Assembly: GCA_012295275.1 (NCBI GenBank)
Contig: CM022679.1
Coordinates: 12,735,415 to 12,799,414 of the forward strand
Length of the DNA: 64,000 nt
Reading direction: 5' to 3'
From: Chrysomallon squamiferum
Taxonomy: Eukaryota; Mollusca; Gastropoda; Neomphalida; Peltospiridae
Shown: positions 49,070 to 61,979 of the stretch, piece after piece
Numbering within the stretch: position 1 is the first letter of the stretch
Layout: every line of letters starts with the position of its first letter
Position numbers and translations under genes: made by a program
The notes under the pieces: model-generated
The model's database searches: none
Told to the model about the DNA's origin: nothing
What the model saw: the letters and a program-made list of their open reading frames with translations, nothing else

Positions 49070-49375
49070 CATCGCTCTTTCTTTCTTTGTCTCTCTCTCT
49101 CTCTTTCTCTAAATATATATATATATAATCTTTCTTTTTCCTATATTTCTGTTCCTTCTGTCTTTCTCTTTAATTCTTCTGTTTGTTTCTATTTTTCTGT
49201 CTCTTTTCTTTCCTTTTCATATGCACTCTTTCTCTCCCTCCCTTTCTTCCTCTCTCACTCTAACACACACACACACACACACACTTTCTCCCTCCCTGTC
49301 TCTCTCTCCCTCTCCCTGACCATCACCTTCTCTCTCTCTTTTTCTCTTTCTCTCTCTCCCCCCCATCATTACAGT
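49070..49375. repeat. Polypyrimidine (CT-rich) tract, ~300 bp
   Basis: TCTCTCTCTCTCTC, TTTCTTTC and CCCTCCC patterns, interrupted by a (TA)n near 49113-49127 and a (CA)11 near 49263-49283. It is the mirror of the polypurine tract at 17308-17515. Confidence 0.92.
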
Positions 49376-50919
49376 CCTTACTAATGTTGTTTACAGTTTG
49401 AATGTAGCAGTCATGTCCTGACAGAATGATGAATGTCTTGTCATCAGGTCATTTCAACAAAAACACCAACGTTAATAAGCAGACCATCTTTGCTTTGAAG
49501 CAGTAATATAAACATACTCTTCACCTGTCACAGTTGTGAAAAACAGAATAACAGTCCTACTTGCACTTAAGTTGATTAAAAAAATTGTACATGTAATATA
49601 CTGGAGAAGAGATCACGTATCAAGAAATTTTTGTAAATTTTTGTCAAGACAAAAACACCACTGATTGAATTTCAGCTGTAAATTAGTTATTTACTAATTT
49701 CATGTTTGAAGTTAAAGCCTGCTATCCTGACATTATTAAATCAGCTACCTTTTCTTTCTTCTTCTTTTTTTTATTTTTTATTATTATTATTTTTTTTTTT
49801 TTTTTTTTTTGTAGCAGACATAAAACATTTTGTTTTCTTGTTTATTCAGACATAAAACATTTCAACATAATTTGTAATGCAATCCAGACACACCCTTGAC
49901 AATAATCCATCATGCTTTAATGCAAATGTTTCACCTCTGTGCTCTAAACCTCTGTGATATTTGAATAATAATATTCATTTTTGAACTATAAATCAAAAGG
50001 ATTATGAGATCACGCTATTCTTTTGTCTGTGGTTTCATAGACAGTGCCTTTGACACTACATAATAATGATATCAGAACTACATTAATTTATTCGAGGTTC
50101 ACAAAATATTCATTCCCCACAATAATAAACAGTGAAGAGAGAAATCTATTTCTCCTTTCTTGTCACTGAGCATACTGGTGACTGGTTTATCAAAGGTTGT
50201 AGTTATGTTCACCTGTCTATGGGTAGGTGAATATAAAATATGTTTTAAGCTAATCAATAATAGCCTACTCTTCAAATGTCTGAAGCTGGTCTTTTCCTTT
50301 ATTTTGCAGTTATACAAAAACCTAATAGTTAAAAATGTTATAAAGAAGAACTAAATCATAAAGTCTTTTTCTAGAAATCTCTCTTAATAAATTCATGAAA
50401 AGTATTTTCTCCTTTGGCTGTTATGAAAGAAAAAAGGAAGAAAGGTTTTATTTAATAATGTACTCAACACATTCCTATTCTCTTACATAATCAAGATTAA
50501 CAGCAAGAGATCTTTTCATCAACACCTTTTAACAGCTTCTGATAAACTAGGTACAGAGAGCACTTACAAGAATGGGAAATAGCTTCTTCATTGTAAAGCA
50601 GTGTTGTTGATATGAAACATTTCTATGTGATTACTGATTTCTAAAAACTATTACATAGGACTTTTGTGTCAAACCTCCCACATTAAAGGATAGTGATTAT
50701 TTTTAATATAAAGTACCTTACAATATTTATAAATATTTCACTACATAGATGCTCATTAAGGTAATATCAATATATATATATATATATATATCAGTAATAA
50801 TAAATGTTAATTATTTCTTATGATAAACATCAAAGAAATATCAATAGGGATAGAAATAATAAGCAAAACAATTTAAACCTAAATCATTGTTTTATTATTT
50901 GAGTTGCAGCAGCACTTTT

Positions 50920-51750
50920 TTGTCAGTATACAAACACAGCCTATAAACTTAACAGTTCAAGTCCCGATGATAAAATTATTCAAGTCTGTCCTAAGTTCCA
51001 CAGTTAATACAACAACAGTAGTCATTTAAACCTAAATGAATTTTTATGATTTTGGGTCATTCCAGTACTATAGTGTTAGTATATTCATGTATAATAGCTA
51101 CAATGATCTGAATCTATCATAATTTCACTGTTTTAAATATAGCAGTCACAAATTTGTATATGTTTCCTGAGTCTGTTTGTAACAACATGTTGTCAGTACA
51201 TATAAACTGATGATAAAATTATCTGAGCTTGTCATCAAACTGACAGTTAAAATAAAACAGTAATTATTCTGATGCAAATATATTTTTTTATCACCAAGGT
51301 TATGGCAACATGTGTTGATAATACAATACAGCCAGTAAAATAAATGATCAGTTAATGGATTATAACAATTATCTAAGTACATCATTAATTCCACAAATAA
51401 AAAAAATAAAAAAATAAAAATGGTAATAAATTAAATATATTTTTTTTGTGTGTGTGTGATGTTCTATAGCTGTGTTATTATGTTATCAGTACAGAAATTT
51501 AGCCTGTAAATTGAAAGGTTAACAAAAAAGGTTATCAAAGACTTTGTTATGAGTGTATCAACAAATCTGTATTTAAATAATTATTCATATGAAAATTATA
51601 TTTAATGAAATGGGATAAAGTAACTGTGAACTATACAGTGAAGGATTAGCCAATAAAATACAAAACAATTATGAAATTAAATTATCCAAGTTTGTCAAAA
51701 ATTCTCCAGGCAAAATTAAAATCTAAATCAAAATTATTTTTAATAACTCT
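50920..51750. repeat. Very decayed tandem array, ~150-290-bp unit
   Basis: Blocks of the type TTGTCAGTA.A.AAA followed by AGCCTATAAACT, GATAAAATTAT.CAAGTCTGTC and CAGTTAAAAT recur near 50922, 51191, 51484 and 51640. Spacing and identity are irregular, so this is less certain than the other arrays. Confidence 0.5.
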
Positions 51751-54195
51751 GGTCAGAATAATGATAAAGCACAGATTTAACTAGTAAAATCTTAATTAAA
51801 TGGAAGGATTTTAAAAAAAAACATTTCTGTGACATAATCACCACAACCATATTTATCTTAAAATGGTTTGACTCAAATTCTAAATATCTTGGATAGCTTG
51901 TAAAAGGAATAATGTATTATGTTCAAACTGTAAATATTCTAAGCAGAAAAAAATGTCCTCAAGGGATATTTGCAATACTGAAGACAACACACTGGCATGA
52001 TAAACCAGTGATAAGTGGCCAACACTGGGAACAAAACAGCCAGTGATAATTTTGTAAGCAGTTCAATAACTCCACTAAATAATTCAAGTGAGCTTTCATA
52101 AATGTAGATAGATCTCTGGCACACAGCACAAGACAAGATATCCGTGACTTTCGAATTCATCTGCATATGAAGCATCCCTTGAGAAGCACTGTATTGTTTT
52201 TGTGAGATCAGTTAGAATGCTGAATGGTGAATTGTCAAACGACTCCAATTTAACATGTCTTGAATAAGTATTTATTGAAAGACAGGAATAAAGGAAGTTA
52301 CCTCCTCCACTGGTGATGGCTCGTGGGAAATCATGGTGTCAGAGTTTAAAAGTGCAATTATCAGAGCAGCGATAAGGCTAAGTACCTCTTTCTGGTAACT
52401 AATTTCTTCACCTTGCTGTTGTTCAGTGTAAATAAAAATCAGGTCTTGCTGTGAAGGATACATTTGTAGTTCTTTCACATTTCTCTTTTGTCTTTTCAAA
52501 TGTTGAAGAAACGTTAAAACGGTATAAAATTCCAATGTCAAAGTTTCATTATGATGTACAAAAAATATTATTTAAGACCTGATTAATTAATTAAATAGCA
52601 CATCATCTTGATCTTTTTATTTAAGTTTGCTTTTAAAAAGTTTCAGATATGAAAAGTGGACTTTGACTCTTTCAGTCACATATCCAGATACAAATGAAAG
52701 AGTGAGTGACAAGAAACAACAATAAAACTCACAGACAGACAGAAACAACAAGAGTAAGATAATGACTGAGAAATGAATGAAAACAATAAAAAAGAAACAG
52801 AAATAGCTAGATCCAAAAATAAACACCACACAGGTAAATATCATGTAAATTTGCATAATGTGCTACATGATCCCATTTTTTTTTTTTTCCATTATTACAA
52901 ACAACTTGTGTTTGATGGTTTAACCAACACTGTCATTCATCAGTCAGAAAAATCCATAAATAACAGAGAAATCAAAGCACCATTTTATTAAAAGACAGCT
53001 GGAGGGCAGTATTCTCCACAGACCTCTGCTGTCTGGAGACTTCTCATTTGTCAGAGAATGTTGTATTTCTACTCATCATCTTCTTCACTGCAACATGAAC
53101 AGCATTCACAGCAGCATCTTGTTTTCATTTATACAAAACAGAAGTCAGAACTGGACAAGGCAGATATAATGGAGAAAGAAGAAACATGTTATGAGGCAGT
53201 GTCTTATAAAAAAACACACCTCTAGTCTTAGTACAGGTATTGGACCTTTTGTTGTCCCATCCAGTAGTTCATGATCAGTTTATGGCATGTTATAAATAAT
53301 ATTTTCATTAATATCGTGACTAGTTTTATCACAGGCTGTGGCAAGTGTTTTCATGTCTATGGGAAGAAGCAGAAAAGCTATCCCTTTCTAAATAAAAATA
53401 GAACAGCCCTTTGCTTGGTGACATTAATTTTCATCTCTCTCATTAATTGTTTTATATTTAACCACATGAACACTGCCACGTAACTGTTGATGTTAATATA
53501 AAAGTATGATAATTTAAATATATTAGACAGTAAATATATATTTTCTGATTCTTTGGAAATTGAACTGGAATTTAGTGATACCAGTATACATTTACAGCTA
53601 CGAAGGAATCATAATTATTTCATTTTGATTTCATATTACTATGTCAAGCCAAACATTCTGGATCAATTATTCTGAACATACCTTCATAAATCCACCTTAC
53701 ATTAAGACAAAACATATGAGGTATGGAATTAAAAAAAAAAATCAAATCAGTGCATATCCTAAAAATAACTGCAAATGATGCAACGATAATTAGCTATTGA
53801 TAATATATCCCCCAAAAAATCCACAAAAAACAATTATGTATTATTGTAAGTAGGGACCAATGCTAAAGAAATGACGTGAGATTTGATCAGTGTGTGATAA
53901 CTGTTTGATTATGACGATTAATACAGGGTCACCTGCTGCCTCAGATCATTCTGTTTCTACATACAGCTCTTTATGTGATTTGCCATCTGCTGCAGTACAA
54001 TAAAAATCCAAACACTTAAAAGTATGTCACATGTGGGTGTGGGATTATGCTGTGGTATTAACAGGTGCAAAACAAGATCTGTGGATTTATGCTCAAAACA
54101 ATATTAGAGATATTAATATAATGTTCTTTTTTTTTTTTTTTTTTTTTCAGGGATAATTAAAATCCCTTTTTATCACAGAATTTAAAAATATAATA

Positions 54196-54252
54196 AATAA
54201 ATAAATAAATAATAATAAAAATAATAATAATAAAATAAATAAATAAATAATG
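54196..54252. repeat. (AAAT)n and (AAT)n microsatellite
   Basis: Mixed AAAT/AAT run, preceded by a T-run at about 54127-54147. Confidence 0.93.
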
Positions 54253-57200
54253 ATGCTGTTATTTAAGGGATTTTTATCTTGAGAACATTTGACATGTTGT
54301 GGCATTTATGAAGTAAGTCACCAACACTTAAACATTAGATTGGCTGCTACGTGGTATGACACTGGATTATATCCCATTCCAGATAATGCCCACAAACTTT
54401 CTTTATCAAAATCAGGTAATGTCCTAACCAGTAAGGCTGCTTGTTGCTTGTCAATGAATAGCCTAATGAGTGGTGACAGCTGGTTTCTCTCACTTTGATA
54501 ACCAAAAAGAGAAAATCATACAATTAACATCTAATAACCATTAATATTAAGTGAATATTCCACTATCATTTAAATAGGCTTTATTTTGTTGTTGTTTATA
54601 TATTTATAACTTCATAAATTTCCAATCTGCACCATGTTGAGATTATATTTCTATTAGCAATAATTAAAAATGTGTATTGATCAATTTTTATTTCTTATTG
54701 TATGTAATTATTCTGAAGTGTAAGAGCTGATGTAAGTATGCAAAATCAAAATAGTTTTTTTTTTTCTTTATATTTTTTTATTCCACTGATGTAAATTTTC
54801 TGGATCATTCATTTTGAACATTCCTTTAAATCCTCTATACCTAAAGAACAAGTACATTTGCAATACTGTACAAGTTAATGTTACATTAAAGTGTTTCTAA
54901 ACAACCTGAAGTCATCAAAATATTGGTCATTTCAAATAAGGAATAATTCGGTAACCCTCAGTGAATGCTGCCTGAATCCACGAATTGTATGACAGGCAAA
55001 TTTGTGACCGATAAAATGATCAAACAGAAAACTGCAAAAATAACATGACAAGTGCAAACAGAAAAACAGCAAAAATAACTCGGCAAATACAAATAGAAAT
55101 CACTCTCCCAAATCGCTGCTATTGAAAAGCATTCTGTCTGAAAAATTGTCTTTTCCAATCGTGCCAACTTCCTTAAGCTGCAGCTAGTTTCCTCCATTAG
55201 AGATTTACAGAACATATCAATTTTAAGGTCTTTGATGGTCATCTTTGCATAGCACGGGGTCGTTACATCGACTACATGTTTCAAAGGGAGCACTATATTT
55301 ATGTTGACAATGTCACTATTGAAGTTTATTTAACCAACCAAGAAAAGTGCTCTTCGTTTGGCCTTCCTGAAAATGACAATCAGCAAAGAGGCCAGGGCCT
55401 GGAGTTATTACAAGTTGGCCACACATCTTGCACACGGCAATCAATCAGGTCTCCATTAAAGCTAGAAATACAGTTTTTGTGCTTGTAGCAATTACAGAGA
55501 TCAATTGTTAAACAGTTCTCGTTTTAAAACAACTTAAATGTTTAAAGGTGTTGAGAGTTGATATGCTTTTAAACAAGCGATACGTCTTGATTGTAATAAT
55601 GACAGAAACATTAGAGAATTGTGATTACCTCATCAGTGGTGTAAAGAACTTGTCATGTGTGTACAAAAGCTGACATGGTTGTTAAATGTCACTTCACTGA
55701 CTATTTTAGTTCAGTTTTTAAATACTCGTTCTTTTTAAACTTCCATGCATCCTTACCATCCACAGCAAAGAACAAGATGACACCTCAAAGCATTTATTTT
55801 AATTGTTACAATTTATGTACTTCAGTATTGATGAAAATGGTAACCAGTTTTTAGATTAAAAGCAATTAAAAATGTATTATACAAATGAAATGTACCAATG
55901 CTCTTTTTTTTTCTTTTTTTCTCACTCTGTATGCTATAATGATACCTCAGCATTCTTTGAAAGAATATCCATTTTCAGTTTAATGGTATCTAAACACATT
56001 TTACTTTGAATGTAATTATATATTTAAACAGCACCAGTTTTTTTTTTTTCTTTATGATAGCATTAACTACTAAGTTCCTTTTAATATGTAAACTGTTACT
56101 GAATGCACAGTCAAAAATGAAAGCTTGATTATCAACAGTCTGAACCTTTAACTTGTTGAGAACATTGCAATGATAGTCACAATTTTTACATCCCACATAT
56201 CTATAGTGACCACTTACAAGATCAAAGAACATAATGTTAAATCACTATCTGCAATATACTGAATCACATTTTCATTGGTCAAGTGATGCCTGGATAAAAT
56301 CCACTTCTACATTTCTTGCCATCAGATGACACTTTTCACCTCAGTAGCAAAGAGGTTAAATTAATGAGGCTGATTAAGAGAATTCAAGGTAGAAAAACAA
56401 CATTAAAGGTTTTCAGAATATTCCTTTTTCTTCATTACACTGACCAAGAAATAAATTTGTGTTGTTCACCATGCAACTGTCAGCATTAAAACAAAGAATC
56501 AGATTATTACTTCAGATTACCAATGGATTTTAATTTCTGAAAAATCTGTTTTAAAGAATACAATATTAGCAAACTGCTTGTAGGTAAAATTCATACTGAA
56601 TTTAAACTGTTCTATGCCTAATTTGCATCTACATTCCACTTTGAAGTAAAAGTCACACTGGCTTTGTACCTGAATTCTCATTACTAGGTAAAATTGATAC
56701 AGAATTAAACTGTTTTATACTTAATTTGTATCTGCTTTTGTTTTTGCAGGTAAACTATATACAGTAATTAAATGTTTCAGTTCCTAACTCAGCACTGACC
56801 TTTGATGATACAATGTTCTTGAAAGGTAATTTTCTTACATGGTTGTATTTTTAATTTTATTTAATTTATGTGGTAACGCATACATGACATTTATGCTTGC
56901 ACAAGTAGTCATTTGACTGTTACTGTAGTAGGAATCAATAATTCATATGCAACACTATACATATTTGATTGATCAGCTTACTCTGAACAAATTAACAGTC
57001 CAATAACAATCATTTTCTAATCATTTTGTTTTTTATTTTTTTATACACATTGTTTTACATTAACTATTTTAGAGGCTGTTGTCACAGCTGTATGAACCAT
57101 AACCTGAATTTAAACCAATCATTACACAGTCAGCATATATCAATAGATCTTCAATTTGTTTCCTGTTCCAACTAATACTTCAAAGAGCTATAAATGTGTC

Positions 57201-58884
57201 ATCAAATTAAAAAAAAAAATTAAAAAAAAAAATTGGTTATATTTCAAACAATAAATGACAGTCCACAGTTTATCAGACAGACATACAATTGATTTAATTT
57301 TAATATTTGTCAGAAGTCAGCTTTGAATATCACATGTTTTTTTTTTTAAAGATTTGTGTTATATAGGCTGCTGGAAAGATTGAATAACACATCCTTTTGG
57401 AAACTGTGTTATACACATCCTGGAAGCAAATATGTAATAACATTTTTTATTTTAAATCATTTTATTTTGAACTCTATTTTGTTTTGTTTCTTAAGGCTAT
57501 GTAGATTACTCATTTACACCATACAGGACTATGCTGAAACCCAGTACACAGTATTGTTTTGCTTTATTATGTTACATTTTTGCATTAATGAACTTAATAA
57601 ATGAACAAAATCTTCATGTAGGTATAGATATGGATTTATATATTAATGGTTTACTACATTTCATTAATTTATTTTCTTAAGTAATGATCATGTTAGAGAG
57701 TCACTGCCACAGAGTATTATTACTAATTATCAACAAGTAATCTTTTACACAGTTCTTCCATTGACATTGATTGCCATACTATTGTTCTTTCTTTAAAATA
57801 AAACCATATACACATTTTACCAGATTGTAAACCAGTCTCCGGTCATTGTCAAAGGCACAGAATAGTCCAGTGGGTGATACATCATGCCTCCAGCTTTGTG
57901 CTATGACCATTAAGCTGCAGCATCACCACTCTATTCCACATGACAGGTATTTGTTTTGTTTCCCACAGTTAATTAAATGCTAAGATGAAGAATACTGATA
58001 CAAAGATTGGCACTTTCCGCTCTCTACAGAATAGGTTGCTTTGAGTTCAAGGTTAATTTGCCCACAAATGACACATTTTAACTCAGTACCAAGAGAGATA
58101 AATTTAAAAAGTAAGTTAATAACAACAAAAGCAGTCACCTTAAAGACAAAGACCTGGAAATCAGTTAACATCCATTACACCATAGGTAATTGAATATTTT
58201 AACTTAGAAAACTGTTTGACCTAGGTAATTGATGCCTCAACAAATATAACTTACACAAGAAATGTTTTCGTTTATGAAAACACAAAGAAATGATAATGGA
58301 ATGAATACACTCTCGTGTTCTCAGTTGGTTGTCATACGCAAGCAGAATGTTCTTGTTTATTTAGTGCATGCCTGTATCTGCTTATTAATGACTGCGCCTG
58401 GCCCACTCCATGTTCCTGTTCACACTGACTTCCCCCTCTGCAGTTCTTTGACTGCAGCATGAATGCAAGAGAAAGGAAATGAGCCAAGCACTGGGAGATG
58501 TCATGTTCTGACACAATGCCATGCGGTTAACATGTTTGACATAAGCAGTTTACTTGGCTGACGGAGGATTAGGTTGCAAGCATTGGCAGTGTTTAACCTA
58601 GTGAAATAAGGTTTACACTTCCTTGTGCAAAATTAATCTGACTGCTGATATGACTTCTCAGCTATTTGACACGGGGAAAATAAATCTTTGTTGTTGTTGT
58701 TTTGGAGGTTTTTTGGTTGTTTTTTTTCACTTCAGATCCTGACTTGCAACTTGCAAAATATTTATTTACAAAAAAGGGTTGGTTATTTAATTTATTTCAT
58801 TTCCTGCCCTTCCTGAATTATAATGAGAACACTGAGCAACTTTTAAAACTACATTTGCAAAATTTATCGTTGACAGTTTAAGTA

Positions 58885-59290
58885 TGAACCTCTGAATTTA
58901 TTGAGCACATATTTAAAGTAGTGCTTTGAAAATATTTAAATTATAGACATGACTCGTTGTAAATCATGATCACAAGCATTCTTATTTTAAGACTAAACCT
59001 CTAAATATATTGAATAAATATTTTAATTAGTCTTCAGAACGTATTAAATAAGGTCATGAACTGAATAATCAATAATCAAAATATTTACCTGCACCTCCCT
59101 TTAAACATGTTGACTTAATATTTTAATTAGTTGTTTGAAAATATTCGAATGAGATCACAGTTTGTGTAAATAATAATCAGAAAATTAGTTTTTGTGTAAA
59201 TGGTATTTCCAAAAAGTCAGTGAGTGCAGCTCTAAATGAACTAATTAAATTAATTAGTTTTAGAATATATTAAAAGTGATGCGTATTGCT
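58885..59290. repeat. Decayed tandem array, ~110-bp unit, about four copies
   Basis: AACCTCTGAATTTATTGA (58887), AACCTCTAAATATATTGA (58996), CACCTCCCTTTAAACATGTTGA (59092) and AGCTCTAAATGAACTAA (about 59228) open successive units. Each is followed by AATATTTTAATTAGT, then TT.GAAAATATT.AAAT and a GATCAC or GGTCATGA block. Confidence 0.75.
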
Positions 59291-59365
59291 ACATAATTAC
59301 TGTGACACCTGGATTGTTGTCATGGAGTTGAACATTACAGTAAGGACAATTATTTTGTTGTCATG

Positions 59366-59490
59366 AAATGACATCCACAGACTATCTCAACCATGACAGA
59401 TACTTTGATTTCCATGGTAACAAATGCTAAATGCATGTACTTATCACTTATAGAAAGAAATATTAAATGTATGTTGGCTTTCTGACTGTA
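59366..59490. repeat. Diverged dispersed repeat, copy 1
   Basis: Collinear with 61404-61520: AATGACA[T/C]CCACAGACT, ACTTTGATTTCCATGGTAAC, ATGCTAA, TACTTATC.CTTA, ATTAAAT and TTTCTGAC blocks. Roughly 75% identity by eye, same orientation. Confidence 0.85.
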
Positions 59491-59550
59491 ACTAATTCAC
59501 TTAAGCAACAATCAGCAACAGTAAATAACAGGGTGATTATTTTCATAATG

Positions 59551-59600
59551 AAACACACACACACACACACAATCAACACACACACGACACACACACACAT
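59551..59600. repeat. (CA)n microsatellite
   Basis: CA run interrupted by AATCAA and GA. Confidence 0.95.
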
Positions 59601-59999
59601 ATATATTTTGGGGTTTCTTATAAAGAGATATAACTATATAACAGCTTGATTTCAAAACTATGTGTTAATAAACTTAAATAGTTATCAGTAACATTCTCTA
59701 TTGTTGTTTTATTATATTTAAGAGAGAGCAGAATACGCCTGAGGTATGACATGCCAAAGGATCAATTCTTTTCAGAGCATCACCAGGGCTATTTATCACT
59801 ACCAGTTCAATCAATGATGTATTTGTATGTTCTGAATGCTTAAACTTTAATCAGTCAATGGTTATCTTGTATACTTATAATTGTCTATATAATTTTACAT
59901 AATTCTGTAATACAAATATCATTTCAGTCATATGTAATGTTATGATTCTGTTTTAAAACAACTAGAAATAAATAATCTTTTCTGTTGTTTCTTCTTCTT

Positions 60000-60007
60000 T
60001 TATTATT

Positions 60008-60047
<40 letters not shown>

Positions 60048-60051
60048 TTTT
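60000..60051. repeat. (TTTA)n microsatellite
   Basis: About ten TTTA units, preceded by (TTA)n. Confidence 0.95.
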
Positions 60052-61403
60052 TTTTAATTAAAGGAACTTCTTCTTTTTGGAATTAAAATAAGCCCAAAAC
60101 TAACAAATTAATTCTGTAGATGATATTCAGAATAAAAGCTCTTTAAGGCCTTGTTATCATAAAATAATAACGTATTGTCACTTAACCAAAATATTTTAAT
60201 TGCTTTGCACAGATTTACTCAAGCAAGGTAACTTTATTTAGTTTTTTCAGTCAAAATGCCGTATCACATTCACCAATCAGTGAAAACAGGAAGACATACT
60301 GGATGCTCTATAAATAATAAATATATCACTATGTTACTCCAGGCCAATACACTGAGGCAATTAACCAGCCTAATTTTAGTTCCTTTTTTTGTTATTTACA
60401 AAACCAGTTCTTTCTTTTTCTTTCAGTGTTTTCGTTACATTTTTCATTCATCTAAATATCAAACTGCAACTCTTGCAACCTAAGTAGCATTAAGTAGACT
60501 ATAAAATTAATTTTAATAATGATTTTAGTTCCTTTTTTTTTAATTTTCAAATGTAATTCTCTTTCTATCTGTGTATTTTTCTGCATCTTGTTTTTTTTTT
60601 TGTGTGTTTTCGATTACTGTTGTCATTTTTCTGACTCTCTTTCTTTCATTCATTCTTCTATTACCTTGTAGTTTTGAATGAAATAAGAAGTTAAAAGACA
60701 TAAAATGAGAGAGCCACAGCTAATAATAACATAGGAATTACAGTATCTTAGCATTCCATTTTCTAACATAAATGTTTCATTAACAGGTATCTATATAATA
60801 ACAAGAATGATTTTTTTTTTTTTTTAATTTCTAAATTTACATAGTAACACAGCAAAATGTAATAAGGATGGAATACAAACAGTACATGATATTAATGCTA
60901 CAAAAATTTCTCTTTCAACATATTTAGCATTTTAGTGATTATTTATTATTATTATGTTATTATTGTTATTATTATTGTTGTTGTTGTTGTAGTTGTTGTT
61001 TTATGTATCTAACATTTTTAATAATCCTGTCATAATATGCAGATGCTCCAGATTATTTTTTTCTTGAATCTTATTTTTATTATTCTGCGCATGTATTTAA
61101 TTCATTTATTTCAATATTAGAACATTTGGTTTTTGAACATCCGTCTAGATACAAACTGTAGCTACACACGTAATGTTTAAAATACCTTTAACTTTGTTTA
61201 ACTCAAAATCAGTGTTTAATAAGGCTTGTATCCTATACCCATAATGCTATATTCAACTGGATCAATATGATGATGCACAATAACACAACAAGCAAGGATT
61301 TCTTTTTTCTTTTCCTTCCTATTCTTTTTTTTTTATTTATTTTTTTTTTTTTCTGAAAAGGAAAAATGGAAAGAAAAATCCATCTTCTATTTCCAACACA
61401 AAA

Positions 61404-61520
61404 ATGACACCCACAGACTGCAAGCAACGACAGAAACTTTGATTTCCATGGTAACAGATGCTAATTGTGTATACTTATCGCTTAATGAAGAACACATTAA
61501 ATACCGACTGTTTTCTGACG
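61404..61520. repeat. Diverged dispersed repeat, copy 2
   Basis: Partner of 59366-59490. An 18-residue frame (around MVT.A.C.YLSL.E) happens to be open in both copies, but it breaks beyond the block, so coding is not supported. Confidence 0.85.
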
Positions 61521-61954
61521 AGGGCAGAAAAATATCTGAACAAACAGTTGTTATTAGCAAACAGTATTCCCTGCAGAGAAAGACAGCAGCATCAAGAACT
61601 AATTTAAATATTAATCTTAGTACAGCATTTTTATTAGCAAATTACGGAAGCTGTAGAAAAAGGTAATGGCACCAGGAAATAATTTAAATATTATTTTAAG
61701 TTTAAAGCATTTTTGTTTTTATTAACAGAAAAACTATCCCTGAGAGAACTGCATGGCAACATCAAGCACATTAATTCAGTAAAAAAAAAAATGTCTTGAC
61801 AAAAATATGTCTTTGTCATTTGAAGAGGCTGCAGTGCATAATAATATATATTTTTCCCTTATGTAAATGGTTTTGCTAAAAAAAACATGAACTAAAATTA
61901 TTTTTATTAGAATATGCTATGTGGTTCCAGTTTTTTCTTTACATATATAAATGT

Positions 61955-61979
61955 ATGTGTGTGTGTGTGTGTGTGTGTT
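61955..61979. repeat. (TG)12 microsatellite
   Basis: Perfect TG run. Confidence 0.95.

Noticed and set aside
52272-52541. 89-codon minus-strand frame of mixed composition
   Set aside because: No recognisable domain, no PKC similarity, no compatible splice phases identified. Not enough to call a gene.
54958-55293. 111-codon minus-strand frame
   Set aside because: No family recognised. It overlaps a complex non-coding island, and its C-terminal part is Cys/Val/Ile-rich without motif support.
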